NCBI GenBank assembly: GCA_003531345.1
Contig: DQGZ01000228.1
Span: 1 to 27,004, forward strand
DNA from: Alphaproteobacteria bacterium
GTDB lineage: Bacteria; Pseudomonadota; Alphaproteobacteria; Rickettsiales; UBA8987
Length of the DNA stretch: 27,004 nucleotides
Direction of reading: 5' to 3'
The first letter of the stretch is position 1. Each line of letters begins with the position of its first letter. The notes below the pieces were generated by a model. It worked only from the letters and a program-made list of their open reading frames with translations, had not been told where the DNA came from and did not search any database. Positions 1 to 6,935 of this stretch are shown piece after piece. Both the position numbers and the translations under genes were made by a program.

Positions 1-2
1 AA

Positions 3-368
3 ATGATTTCATCAGGTATGGTTTTTTGGAAGATGCTGAAAGAAAAAAAATTTCTTGCTGAGGAAATATTGACCTGTTTAGGGGATATGAAATTTAATAT
101 GGAGCCTAAATCTTCAGCCTATCTTAACGATGATAAAAATATTGAAGATGCAATAGCCTGTGCAGAAGCCTTGGCTAGAATACCTCAGCAGGAGCTTAAA
201 TGGGGCAGGGGCATTGTAAAATATTTCTGTTTTGACCTGCAAAGATTTTATTACAAAAAAGTGGTGGCAGCAGAAATAAAAAGATATGAATATATAAATA
301 AAAAAAAGTTTGAACTGCCAAAAACAAAATATAAAAAACCTATTTTGGAAAAGATGCTGGAGAAATAA
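3..368 (+). CDS. Unrecognised protein upstream of ferredoxin, possibly 5'-truncated
   Basis: I do not recognise this family. The reading frame is open to the left edge of the window, so the first methionine seen (position 3) may be internal and the true start may lie outside. The 121 visible residues look soluble: mixed helix, many Lys/Glu, aromatic-rich in the second half (around residues 70-100), with no membrane segment, signal peptide or metal-binding cysteine cluster. The stop codon is directly followed by the ATG of the ferredoxin gene, and the ferredoxin ribosome-binding sequence GGAG lies in the last codons of this gene, so the two are almost certainly co-transcribed and translationally coupled. 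In Rickettsiales the gene before this ferredoxin is often hscA of the Fe-S assembly cluster, but this sequence does not look like an HscA C-terminus. A role beside Fe-S biogenesis is only a context inference. Confidence 0.6.
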   Translation: MISSGMVFWKMLKEKKFLAEEILTCLGDMKFNMEPKSSAYLNDDKNIEDAIACAEALARIPQQELKWGRGIVKYFCFDLQRFYYKKVVAAEIKRYEYINKKKFELPKTKYKKPILEKMLEK

Positions 369-692
369 ATGACAGACATAACCGTAAAAGTTAAAGACCC
401 AGAAGGTAAAATTCATGAACTTATAGCCCCAGAAGGATATAGGTTAATGGAGGTAATTCGTGACTATGAATTACCTATAAAAGCTGAATGTGGTGGCTCA
501 ATGGCTTGCGCGACCTGTCATGTTTATGTTGCTGAGAATTGGGTAGAAAAATTGGTGCCACCAACAGATGAAGAAACAAAAATGCTTGATGATGCGTTTT
601 TTGTGAAATCAAATAGCCGTCTTTCCTGCCAGGTTATAATCAAGCCAGAATTTAATGGGCTGGAAGTTGAGATAGCACCTAATAGTGATTAA
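369..692 (+). CDS. fdx: [2Fe-2S] ferredoxin, adrenodoxin type
   Basis: This is a 107-residue electron carrier of the adrenodoxin/ISC ferredoxin family. It gives electrons to Fe-S cluster assembly and, in relatives of mitochondria, possibly to haem synthesis. The four cluster ligands are in the expected pattern: Cys41, Cys47 and Cys50 (CX5CX2C within ECGGSMACATCH) and Cys87 in the motif RLSCQV. The length matches the family (about 105-115 residues). The ATG is preceded by GGAG inside the end of the upstream gene and starts on the base right after that gene's stop, so the start is firm. The usual hscB/hscA partners are not visible because the window begins just upstream. A 9-bp stem hairpin at 729-752 lies behind it and may end transcription. 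Confidence 0.95.
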   Translation: MTDITVKVKDPEGKIHELIAPEGYRLMEVIRDYELPIKAECGGSMACATCHVYVAENWVEKLVPPTDEETKMLDDAFFVKSNSRLSCQVIIKPEFNGLEVEIAPNSD

Positions 693-728
693 TTTTTAGG
701 CATAATTAAAAAGTGTGATATTATTCTT

Positions 729-752
729 AGTGACTAACGTAGCTTAGTCACT
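729..752. terminator. Hairpin between convergent genes, possible bidirectional terminator
   Basis: AGTGACTAA (729-737) and TTAGTCACT (744-752) form a perfect 9-bp inverted repeat with a 6-base loop. It lies between the 3' ends of the ferredoxin gene and the convergent lipoprotein gene, where a terminator is expected. It lacks a clean T-run on either side, so intrinsic termination is uncertain; it may instead be a 3'-end stabilising hairpin. Its arm resembles a short motif seen at two other intergenic places in this window. Nothing else was recognised in 693-897. Confidence 0.45.
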
Positions 753-897
753 TTAGGTTGTACAGTTTGTTAGAATGTGGATTTTAGGGGATTTACCTAG
801 GTCAGCTCTAGAGAATACAAACCTTACAACAGTTCTCCTTTTTAAACTGCAAGTGTAACACCTTACTAAAAGTCATTATAAATTGTATAACAAGACC

Positions 898-1431
898 TTA
901 CAATCTGTTACCCTCTATCTTCAACTCTCTGGCTCTGGTTAATATTTTGTCTTCCAGCTTACGTTCTAATTCTGGGTTTCTCGGCACATCCTTACCATTT
1001 TTCTGACGGAAAAGCTTAACTTTCAAGGCATCTGCACGAAGTTCACTGGTAGAGATCAGGATGTTAGCTTTTATCCTTTCTCCCTTTGCCTGAGGGTCTT
1101 CATACCAATCAGTTATCACTACACCACCAACTGCATCAGCAGATTGAAGAGGCATGAAAGACATAATATCAAGCGTTGCACGCCACAGATAAGCGTTAAC
1201 ACCACCACCGCCACCAGCACCTATTTTGTCAGATTCCCTGCCCGCATCACCAAATATCCAGCTACCTGCCTGCAATAAACTTCCCCTTTCCTTCCTTCTT
1301 TTATATTTATTGCCTAGTGGGAAAGACTGGTCAACCTGTGGTTTATCACTTGATTCATCTGAACTGCATGAAGACGTGAATGAGGTAATAACTAAAGCAA
1401 TGGCAAAAAGCATCAAAGTTTTGTTTTTCAT
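898..1431 (-). CDS. DUF3576 domain-containing lipoprotein
   Basis: A 177-residue exported protein with a DUF3576 domain, a family typical of alphaproteobacteria; its function is not established. The N-terminus (MKNKTLMLFAIALVITSF) is a signal peptide ending at TSSC, so Cys22 is the likely lipidated residue, although Thr at -3 is a poor lipobox position. The domain core is a glycine run followed by VNAYLWRATLDIMSFMPL and GGVVITDWYED (roughly residues 70-115), then a C-terminal segment with LRADALKVKLFRQ. I chose the ATG at 1431 because it places the hydrophobic stretch directly after the lysines; a GTG at 1467 would add 12 residues and spoil the signal peptide. A TTAA-N7-TTAA sequence lies about 45-60 bases upstream. 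It probably sits in the periplasm, anchored to a membrane. Confidence 0.88.
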   Translation of the reverse strand: MKNKTLMLFAIALVITSFTSSCSSDESSDKPQVDQSFPLGNKYKRRKERGSLLQAGSWIFGDAGRESDKIGAGGGGGVNAYLWRATLDIMSFMPLQSADAVGGVVITDWYEDPQAKGERIKANILISTSELRADALKVKLFRQKNGKDVPRNPELERKLEDKILTRARELKIEGNRL

Positions 1432-1476
1432 AATATTTTTAGTTTTAATGTAATTTAAAAATTCCACTTTAATCTA

Positions 1477-1491
1477 TTAAACCACATTTAA
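1477..1491. promoter_or_regulatory. TTAA-N7-TTAA sequence, weak CtrA-box candidate
   Basis: TTAA (1477-1480) and TTAA (1488-1491) are spaced by exactly seven bases, 46-60 bases upstream of the DUF3576 lipoprotein start on the minus strand. Neither end carries the extra C found in the three better sites of this window, and the area is very TTAA-rich, so chance is a serious alternative. Confidence 0.25.
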
Positions 1492-1568
1492 TCTTTTTCA
1501 ATTCGGATTTAATATTTTTTCATAACATTTGCAGCAATAACAACAAATATTTAACTCTAATAACTAAC

Positions 1569-2996
1569 CTAAAAATGAATCGCCTGTTTATCGGCATCTA
1601 GCACCGCTTCGTGCATCATTTCTGATAAAGTTGGGTGAGCAAAAATTGTATGCATGAAGTCATAATTTGTAAGCTCGGCGGTTTTGCCAACCACATAGCC
1701 TTGAATCATTTCCGTAACTTCGCTACCGACCATATGCGCGCCTAAAAGCTCACCAGTTTGCGCGTCAAAAATTGTTTTGATGAAGCCTTCAGTCTCGCCC
1801 ATTGCTATTGCCTTGCCATTGCCAATATAAGGGAATCTGCCAACTTTAATGCTGTAGCCTTTTTCTTTTGCTTTATCTTCGGTTAAACCAACTGATGCAA
1901 CTTGCGGGTAACAATAAGTGCAACCCGGAATATTTTCTTTCACGATTGGGTGCGGCTGATGGTCAAACTTGCCTTCTAAATACGCAATATTTTCAACGCA
2001 GATAATCCCCTCGTGTGAGGCTTTATGCGCCAACCACGGAGCGGACACCACATCACCGATTGCATAAATTCCGTCTTCATCTGTTTTGCAAAATTCATCA
2101 ATTTGGATTTGGTTGCGCTCAATTTTTACTCTTGTGCCTTCTAATCCTAAATTCTCTGTATTGCCCATAACGCCAACCGCAACGATAACTTTCTCAACTT
2201 TTATTTTTTCTATAGTGCCGTCTTTTGCTTTAAGATTTACTGTTACTTCGTCTTTACCTTTTTCTATTGAAGCCTGAACATTTGTTTTAATTTTCAAACC
2301 TTGTTTCTCAAAAGTTTTTTGCATAAAGGCTGAAACTTCTTTGTCTTCAACTGGTAAAATTCTATCCATCGCTTCTACCAAAGTTACATCAACGCCCATA
2401 TTTTTATAGAAGGATGCAAACTCCGTCCCAATAGCGCCACTACCAATTACAACCAAAGTTTTTGGCATTGCATCTGGTGTCATTGCTTTTTTATAGCTCC
2501 ACACTTGTTGCTCGTCATGCTCAAGCCCAGGGAAGGTTTTTGCACGTGCGCCAGTTGCAAAAATTATGTGTCTGCTTTCAATATCTGCAATTCTTTTACT
2601 ATCTCTGTCACCAGATTCACGCACAGAAATTTTGCCTACTCCGTTTAGTTTTCCATAACCATTAAACACTTCAACTTTATTTTTCTTCATTAAATGCTTG
2701 ATACCTTCAGTCAGTTTTTTTGAAACATTGCGTGAGCGCTCAATAATTTTTTTGAAATCAAATTTGATATTTTCTGCTGATAAACCAAACTGGTCTAAAT
2801 TGTGCATTAAGTGATAAATTTCAGAACTACGAAGTAGCGCTTTAGTAGGGATACAGCCCCAGTTAAGGCATATACCACCCAAATGTTCGCGTTCAACCAA
2901 TGCCACTCTATAGCCCAGTTGTGATGCACGAATTGCCGCAACATAGCCACCAGGGCCACCACCAATTATTGCTATATCAAATTTATTTTCTGTCAT
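1569..2996 (-). CDS. lpdA: Dihydrolipoyl dehydrogenase (E3)
   Basis: This 475-residue flavoprotein reoxidises the lipoyl groups of 2-oxoacid dehydrogenase complexes (pyruvate, 2-oxoglutarate) and the glycine cleavage system, passing electrons to NAD. Visible landmarks in order are the FAD-binding GGGPGGYVAA (residues 12-21), the redox disulfide in GICLNWGCIPTK (Cys43 and Cys48), the NAD-binding VVIGSGAIGTEF, the second FAD motif GIYAIGDVV, and the C-terminal dimer-interface catalytic His-Glu in FAHPTLSEMMHE. The length is normal. The ATG has a good GGAG about nine bases upstream. It stands alone here: no E1 or E2 gene is adjacent, so it may serve several complexes. No convincing promoter was found in the repeat-bearing gap behind its start. 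Assignment to E3 rather than mercuric or glutathione reductase rests on the disulfide spacing and the HPT..E motif. Confidence 0.97.
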   Translation of the reverse strand: MTENKFDIAIIGGGPGGYVAAIRASQLGYRVALVEREHLGGICLNWGCIPTKALLRSSEIYHLMHNLDQFGLSAENIKFDFKKIIERSRNVSKKLTEGIKHLMKKNKVEVFNGYGKLNGVGKISVRESGDRDSKRIADIESRHIIFATGARAKTFPGLEHDEQQVWSYKKAMTPDAMPKTLVVIGSGAIGTEFASFYKNMGVDVTLVEAMDRILPVEDKEVSAFMQKTFEKQGLKIKTNVQASIEKGKDEVTVNLKAKDGTIEKIKVEKVIVAVGVMGNTENLGLEGTRVKIERNQIQIDEFCKTDEDGIYAIGDVVSAPWLAHKASHEGIICVENIAYLEGKFDHQPHPIVKENIPGCTYCYPQVASVGLTEDKAKEKGYSIKVGRFPYIGNGKAIAMGETEGFIKTIFDAQTGELLGAHMVGSEVTEMIQGYVVGKTAELTNYDFMHTIFAHPTLSEMMHEAVLDADKQAIHF

Positions 2997-3083
2997 AATT
3001 TACTCCAATTTTTATTTGTATTACTTATTATTCAAATGCTTTTCCGCCTAAACCCTTCCCGCTTGCGAGGGAGTAGTTTTTTT

Positions 3084-3175
3084 CGTCATTGCGAGTAACA
3101 ATGTGACGAAGCAATCCATCCTCACGAGCGATAATACCACCCCGATGGATTGCTTAGCATTTGCTCGTAATGACA
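3084..3175. repeat. REP-like imperfect inverted repeat element
   Basis: The left arm begins CGTCATTGCGAG (3084-3095) and ends GAAGCAATCCATC (about 3108-3120). The right arm (3144-3175) is its imperfect complement, beginning GATGGATTGCTTAGC and ending CTCGTAATGACA. The whole can fold into a long hairpin. Elements with the CGTCATTGCGAG...GAAGCAATCC signature are dispersed intergenic repeats in many bacterial genomes, including Rickettsiales. A smaller GC-rich near-palindrome (CCCGCTTGCGAGGGAG) lies just before it at 3058-3073. No ORF or transposase is present. The rest of the 2997-3316 gap holds only the rpmA terminator. Confidence 0.75.
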
Positions 3176-3263
3176 ATTTGTTCCTTCTACATTGGTAAAG
3201 TGTTAGGAATGATTGACCTCTGCTAAGCTTATACGCAACAGTACTATACCGCCCCTCACAAGC

Positions 3264-3289
3264 AAAAAACCCAGCAAAAGCTGGGTTTT
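3264..3289 (-). terminator. Rho-independent terminator of rplU-rpmA
   Basis: AAAACCCAGC (3266-3275), loop AAAA, GCTGGGTTTT (3280-3289) form a perfect 10-bp stem with a GC-rich core. Read on the minus strand it is followed by a run of six T, and it lies 28 bases past the rpmA stop. The T-run on the plus side is shorter (four), so it works best for the minus strand. Confidence 0.9.
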
Positions 3290-3316
3290 AAATTCCTCAA
3301 AACTAAAAGTGCACAA

Positions 3317-3583
3317 CTATACAACTGCTGTAGTTGGAACAACAGAAACATAACTCCTGTCATTTGCTTTAGTTTCAAACTTAACTATGCCATCTACTAA
3401 TGAATAGATTGTATGGTCTTTACCTAAACCAACATTCTTACCTGGCTTCCATTTAGTTCCTCTTTGGCGAACCAATATACCACCTGCTAAAACTGACTGA
3501 CCACCAAATCTTTTGACACCTAACCGCCTGCCATCCGAGTCGCGTCCGTTACTACTACTACCACCTGCCTTCTTGGTTGCCAT
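3317..3583 (-). CDS. rpmA: 50S ribosomal protein L27
   Basis: An 88-residue ribosomal protein whose N-terminal tail reaches the peptidyl transferase centre. It begins MATKKAGGSSSNGRDSDGRR, the conserved L27 opening with no cleavable leader (Firmicutes forms have one), followed by LGVKRFGGQ and the VRQRGTKWKPG.NVG.GKDHTI core. The length is typical. A GGAG sits upstream of the ATG. It is the second gene of the rplU-rpmA operon, with a 37-base gap, and ends at a strong intrinsic terminator. Confidence 0.98.
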   Translation of the reverse strand: MATKKAGGSSSNGRDSDGRRLGVKRFGGQSVLAGGILVRQRGTKWKPGKNVGLGKDHTIYSLVDGIVKFETKANDRSYVSVVPTTAVV

Positions 3584-3620
3584 AAAATCTCCGTACTATT
3601 TGTATTAATAATTATTTTAA

Positions 3621-3932
3621 TTAAGCTTCTATTGCTGTTATTTTAACTTTAGTTACCAATTGCCTGTGACCGTTCTTCCTGCGGTAATTGTGCCTACGCT
3701 TCTTCTTGAAAACAAGAATCTTGTCGTCTTTGAACTGCTCAAGAACTTCTGCTGCAACAGCAGCATTAGCAACAGTAGGTTTACCTAAAGTAACCTGATT
3801 ATTGCTTTCAATAGCTATTACCTCATTGAAACGAACTGTTTCACCAACCTGTGCATTCAGTTTTTCAACTTCTAAAATATCATTTTGGCTTACTTTGTAC
3901 TGTTTGCCACCAGTTTTTATTACCGCAAACAT
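3621..3932 (-). CDS. rplU: 50S ribosomal protein L21
   Basis: A 103-residue 23S rRNA-binding protein of the large subunit. It opens with MFAVIKTGGKQYKVSQND, the classic L21 start, and contains KKRRHNYRRKNGHRQ near the C-terminus, the conserved basic RNA-binding patch. The ATG at 3932 is chosen because GGAG lies 7-10 bases upstream and because homologues start here; another ATG at 3944 overlaps this GGAG and would add four non-conserved residues. It is the first gene of the operon and is driven by a near-consensus promoter at 3963-3990. It diverges from dnaN. Confidence 0.98.
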   Translation of the reverse strand: MFAVIKTGGKQYKVSQNDILEVEKLNAQVGETVRFNEVIAIESNNQVTLGKPTVANAAVAAEVLEQFKDDKILVFKKKRRHNYRRKNGHRQLVTKVKITAIEA

Positions 3933-3962
3933 AAATATCTCCATAATTAAAAAGGGAACGCC

Positions 3963-3990
3963 TTTATACTTATGAAAACTTTACTGTCAA
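3963..3990 (-). promoter_or_regulatory. Sigma70-type promoter for rplU-rpmA
   Basis: On the minus strand TTGACA (complement of 3985-3990) is followed after 16 bases by TATAAA (complement of 3963-3968). The predicted transcript start is near 3956, giving a leader of about 24 bases that contains the GGAG of rplU. The -35 element is a full consensus match. Confidence 0.75.
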
Positions 3991-4016
3991 CAATTAATAG
4001 CTATTGCTTTGGTTAT

Positions 4017-4046
4017 TTGTGCTGGTATAAGGAAAATCGCTATATA
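4017..4046 (+). promoter_or_regulatory. Possible sigma70-type promoter for dnaN
   Basis: TTGTGC (4017-4022), an 18-base spacer and TATATA (4041-4046) lie 29 bases before the dnaN ATG. This would give a leader of roughly 20 bases. The -35 match is partial and the region is AT-rich, so this is a candidate only. Confidence 0.4.
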
Positions 4047-4074
4047 TTTGTAACTAAAATCATCCTATACAATT

Positions 4075-5217
4075 ATGGAAAATGCAGCTAGAAAAATAGA
4101 GCCAAAATTGGCGCTTTCACTTACTATAGAGAAAAATGCCTTGCTCGGTTCGTTATCAAAATTACAGTCTTTTGTTGAAAAAAGAAATACCATACCAATT
4201 TTATCAAATGTTAAGCTGGACGCTGACCAGAACGGCTTGACCCTTACCGTAACCGATATGGATCTTGTAGTCTCTGAAACTGTTGAGGCGGCGGTCAGTG
4301 AGGAAGGATCTTTGACAGTTCCTGCAACAACCCTTTATGACATCATAAGGAAATTGCCTGAAGGTGCACAGGTTAAACTGGACCTTGATACCAAGTCATC
4401 ACGCGTCAATATAAAATCAGGCAACTCAAAATTCACTCTTTCCTACCTACCTTCTGATGATTTCCCTGTAATGTCTGAAGGAACTTTGACTCACCAATTC
4501 AGCTTAAAATCAAAAGATTTCCTGAAGCTTATCGAAAAAACTCGATTTGCAATGAGCACCGAAGAAACAAGATACTATTTGAATGGTGTTTATTTCCACA
4601 CTGTCGAGAATAGTTTAAAAACTGTATCTACTGATGGGCATAGGCTTGCAAAAGTTGAAATAGAAGCACCAGAAGGCACAAAAGGAATGCCAGGAGTTAT
4701 AATTCCTAGAAAAGCAGTTAATGAGATAAACAAAATCCTTGAAAATCAGGAGGAGGTTAAAATTTCACTATCTGACTCAAAAATTAAATTTAATGCAGGC
4801 AAAATTGAATTACTTTCAAAAGTAGTTGATGGTACATTTCCTGATTATGCACGTGTTATTCCAGAAAATAATGTTAAATTCCTGACAGTGAACAGCAACT
4901 TAGTAAGAGAGGCAATTGATCGTGTTGCAACAATTACCGCTGATAAAACTAGGGCAGTTAAGCTTAACTTAAGCAAAAACAACCTAAATATCAGCGCTCA
5001 GGGTATTGAGGGTATATCTGGTAATGAGAATGTTGAATGCACCTACCAGAGTGATGCTATTGAAGCAGGTTTCAATTCAAGATATTTGCTTGAAATGCTT
5101 TCTCTTGTTGAGGGGGTAGAAACTAATTTTGCATTTGATACTGCAAACTCTCCAGTAATAGTTACTGACTCAAAAGATACTTCAGCTTTATTCATCATAA
5201 TGCCGATGAGGGTATAA
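4075..5217 (+). CDS. dnaN: DNA polymerase III beta subunit (sliding clamp)
   Basis: A 380-residue subunit of the ring-shaped processivity clamp for the replicative polymerase. The conserved first domain shows KLQSFVEKRNTIPILSNVKL; the third domain ends in the clamp's typical C-terminus IIMPMRV, whose residues line the partner-binding pocket. Three repeated clamp folds fit the length. The N-terminus runs about 14 residues longer than usual before the LTIEKNALL strand; no closer ATG exists, so either the protein has a short extension or a non-ATG start is used. No clear Shine-Dalgarno sequence precedes the ATG. It lies apart from dnaA and diverges from rplU; holB, coding for a clamp-loader subunit, is in the same window far downstream. 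Confidence 0.97.
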   Translation: MENAARKIEPKLALSLTIEKNALLGSLSKLQSFVEKRNTIPILSNVKLDADQNGLTLTVTDMDLVVSETVEAAVSEEGSLTVPATTLYDIIRKLPEGAQVKLDLDTKSSRVNIKSGNSKFTLSYLPSDDFPVMSEGTLTHQFSLKSKDFLKLIEKTRFAMSTEETRYYLNGVYFHTVENSLKTVSTDGHRLAKVEIEAPEGTKGMPGVIIPRKAVNEINKILENQEEVKISLSDSKIKFNAGKIELLSKVVDGTFPDYARVIPENNVKFLTVNSNLVREAIDRVATITADKTRAVKLNLSKNNLNISAQGIEGISGNENVECTYQSDAIEAGFNSRYLLEMLSLVEGVETNFAFDTANSPVIVTDSKDTSALFIIMPMRV

Positions 5218-5223
5218 TTTAAG

Positions 5224-5283
5224 GGGCTAGAGACTAGTAAGTTTGAGCTAAAACATTTCTTTCTAGCCCCCAGTCTCTAGCCC
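5224..5283. repeat. 12-bp inverted repeat with a second competing arm between dnaN and rpiB
   Basis: GGGCTAGAGACT (5224-5235) is exactly complementary to AGTCTCTAGCCC (5272-5283). A further copy of the right arm, TCTAGCCCC (5262-5270), is complementary to GGGGCTAGA (5223-5231). The left arm can therefore pair with either of two tandem right arms, forming two mutually exclusive hairpins. The outer arm ends nine bases before the rpiB ATG. It could be a dnaN terminator-like hairpin, a regulator of rpiB translation, or a dispersed repeat. Confidence 0.7.
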
Positions 5284-5292
5284 TTGACCTTT

Positions 5293-5718
5293 ATGAAAAT
5301 ACTTATAGCATCTGACCACGCAGGCTTTGAGTTAAAGGAATATATTAAATCTTCCTTGTCTGCCAAATTTGACTTCATTGACCTTGGAACCAACTCTGAT
5401 GAATCTGTTGACTACCCAGATTTTGGTAAAAAACTAGCAGCCGAAATTGAAAATAAAACCGCCGAATTTGGCATTGTTATTTGTGGCTCTGGTATTGGCA
5501 TTTCAATCGCAGCAAACCGCAATAAAGCCGTGCGGGCAGCCCTTTGCCTCACCGAAGAAATGGCATTACTCGCAAGGAAGCATAATGATGCAAATGTTTT
5601 AGCTCTTGGGGCACGCCTTACCCCTGTTCAAACCAACTTGAATATTATTGAAAAGTTTTTCTCAACCAGTTTTGACGGCGGCAGACACAGTGAGAGAGTA
5701 AATAAATTGGGGTGTTAA
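5293..5718 (+). CDS. rpiB: Ribose-5-phosphate isomerase B
   Basis: A 141-residue enzyme that interconverts ribose 5-phosphate and ribulose 5-phosphate in the non-oxidative pentose phosphate pathway. It begins MKILIASDHAGFELK, with the RpiB/LacAB signature; the catalytic Cys64 is in GIVICGSGIGISIAANR and His97 in RKHNDANVLALGAR, at the expected distances. The length is typical for RpiB. I start at the ATG at 5293; a TTG at 5284 would add three residues inside the upstream inverted repeat. It follows dnaN in the same direction. In many alphaproteobacteria rpiB stands beside glyA, and glyA is indeed the next plus-strand gene here, separated by one orphan gene on the other strand. Confidence 0.95.
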   Translation: MKILIASDHAGFELKEYIKSSLSAKFDFIDLGTNSDESVDYPDFGKKLAAEIENKTAEFGIVICGSGIGISIAANRNKAVRAALCLTEEMALLARKHNDANVLALGARLTPVQTNLNIIEKFFSTSFDGGRHSERVNKLGC

Positions 5719-5859
5719 AAGCCTTGCGGTTACTAGATTTTAATTACATATTAGCGCAAACCATTACAGTAAACACTTGTAAGTACAAATATTCCTTTAG
5801 CAATTGTAATGTAAATTATTAAAAAACCTTCACTCAAATCTGTCTGAAAAACTACAAAT

Positions 5860-6792
5860 CTACCTATCAAAAACACTTCCTATTCTTTTGAAAATGTTTT
5901 GTTTAGGTTTTTCAGGATCTTGTTTGGGCTTTTCTGAAAGATTTTTCATCATTTTTTGAACTTTACTATCTAAAGCATGTTCGTCAGTTAATTCCAAAAA
6001 TATAGGCCTTGATTCTATCGCTAATGGAGCTCCTAGTTTTACAGCTTCTTTTCTTGCATCGATTTCTACTCTCGTCACTTTATCAGTTGCAATTAAAAAT
6101 CTTTCAAAACTATTATATTTTTCCCGATCTCTTTCAACTTGAGGTAATTTATTAAGAGTTTCTTCAGGTGTTTGCGGAAATTTTTTTAACAAATTATCTA
6201 AAGATATTACATAAGAATCATTTGTTTCATCTGTACGAAATACCGATGGTTCAATATATAAATCTTTTATACTGTCTGGATCCATTATCTCAACACTGTT
6301 ATATGGATATTCAGCTGAGCGAAGAATTAAACTGCCATTTTTGCCCTTTTCTTGAGTATATTTTGCTTGTTGATCTAAACTTAGATATAAATCTTTTTTA
6401 GAGCCTATTAAAAGTTTTGTATCCCCAGAATCACGATAAAAACTCTTCCCTACACTTGGATTAAGTTCTTCATCTACTGCACCTGAATTACCTAAATTTG
6501 CAAATGCAATACCTGCTTTTTTGTCATCAAAGAATAGATTATCAAAATTTTTTGTAATTCCTGCTTTTAAATTTTCTATACTGAGTATAGTACTCTTGTG
6601 AACATATTGACCACTAGGTTCCTGCCAAGAATATCCAAAATTTACTTTTGTTGCCCCTTCAGGAATTACTACTTCATTTCCTGTAGGGTGTCTTGAATCA
6701 TCTAATTCTAGTAACTTTCTTGTCCCTCCTACTTCTACATATTTGAATTGTTCGGAGTTTCCATGAATATAAAATTCTTTATCTTTTGACAT
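5860..6792 (-). CDS. Orphan hypothetical protein with basic, proline-rich C-terminus
   Basis: I do not recognise this 310-residue protein. It has no signal peptide or membrane segment and looks soluble, with an N-terminal half rich in beta-type segments (residues 12-160) and a more helical, charged C-terminal half. The last 25 residues contain two KPKQ repeats (EKPKQDPEKPKQ, 287-298) and a basic-hydrophobic end, FKRIGSVFDR. A charged tail of this kind is compatible with, but does not prove, a type IV secretion signal, and virB4/virB6 are encoded in this window. It stands between rpiB and glyA and is transcribed away from glyA; a palindrome (6798-6816) lies in its leader and a symmetrical CtrA-like site is 44-60 bases upstream. 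No Shine-Dalgarno sequence is clear. It could equally be a lineage-specific cytosolic protein. Confidence 0.75.
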   Translation of the reverse strand: MSKDKEFYIHGNSEQFKYVEVGGTRKLLELDDSRHPTGNEVVIPEGATKVNFGYSWQEPSGQYVHKSTILSIENLKAGITKNFDNLFFDDKKAGIAFANLGNSGAVDEELNPSVGKSFYRDSGDTKLLIGSKKDLYLSLDQQAKYTQEKGKNGSLILRSAEYPYNSVEIMDPDSIKDLYIEPSVFRTDETNDSYVISLDNLLKKFPQTPEETLNKLPQVERDREKYNSFERFLIATDKVTRVEIDARKEAVKLGAPLAIESRPIFLELTDEHALDSKVQKMMKNLSEKPKQDPEKPKQNIFKRIGSVFDR

Positions 6793-6797
6793 ATTAC

Positions 6798-6816
6798 GTC
6801 GAAATTATGTTTCGAC
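6798..6816. promoter_or_regulatory. 7-bp palindrome just upstream of the orphan gene
   Basis: GTCGAAA (6798-6804) and TTTCGAC (6810-6816) are perfect complements around a 5-base centre. The palindrome ends five bases from the ATG of the 310-residue orphan gene, so it would sit either as an operator over the transcript start or as a hairpin next to the start codon. Confidence 0.5.
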
Positions 6817-6836
6817 CTGAGGATAACAGAAAATGG

Positions 6837-6852
6837 TTAACAAAACGTTAAC
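6837..6852. promoter_or_regulatory. CtrA-box candidate between orphan gene and glyA
   Basis: TTAA (6837-6840), seven bases, TTAAC (6848-6852) is an exact match to the Caulobacter CtrA consensus TTAA-N7-TTAAC. The base before the first half is G, so the reverse strand also reads TTAA-N7-TTAAC and the site is symmetric. It lies in the divergent gap, 53 or 83 bases before the two possible glyA starts. Confidence 0.55.
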
Positions 6853-6935
6853 ACTTGCTTTTTTCTAGATTTTATTTTAGAAGCCCCAAAAATAAAGTAA
6901 TTATTATGCCACAAACTAAAACAAAATTAAACCAC

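Noticed and set aside
5719..5859. Inverted CATTACA/TGTAATG pair between rpiB and the orphan gene as a terminator.
   Set aside because: The stem is only 7 AT-rich bases with a loop of over 30 bases, well within chance.
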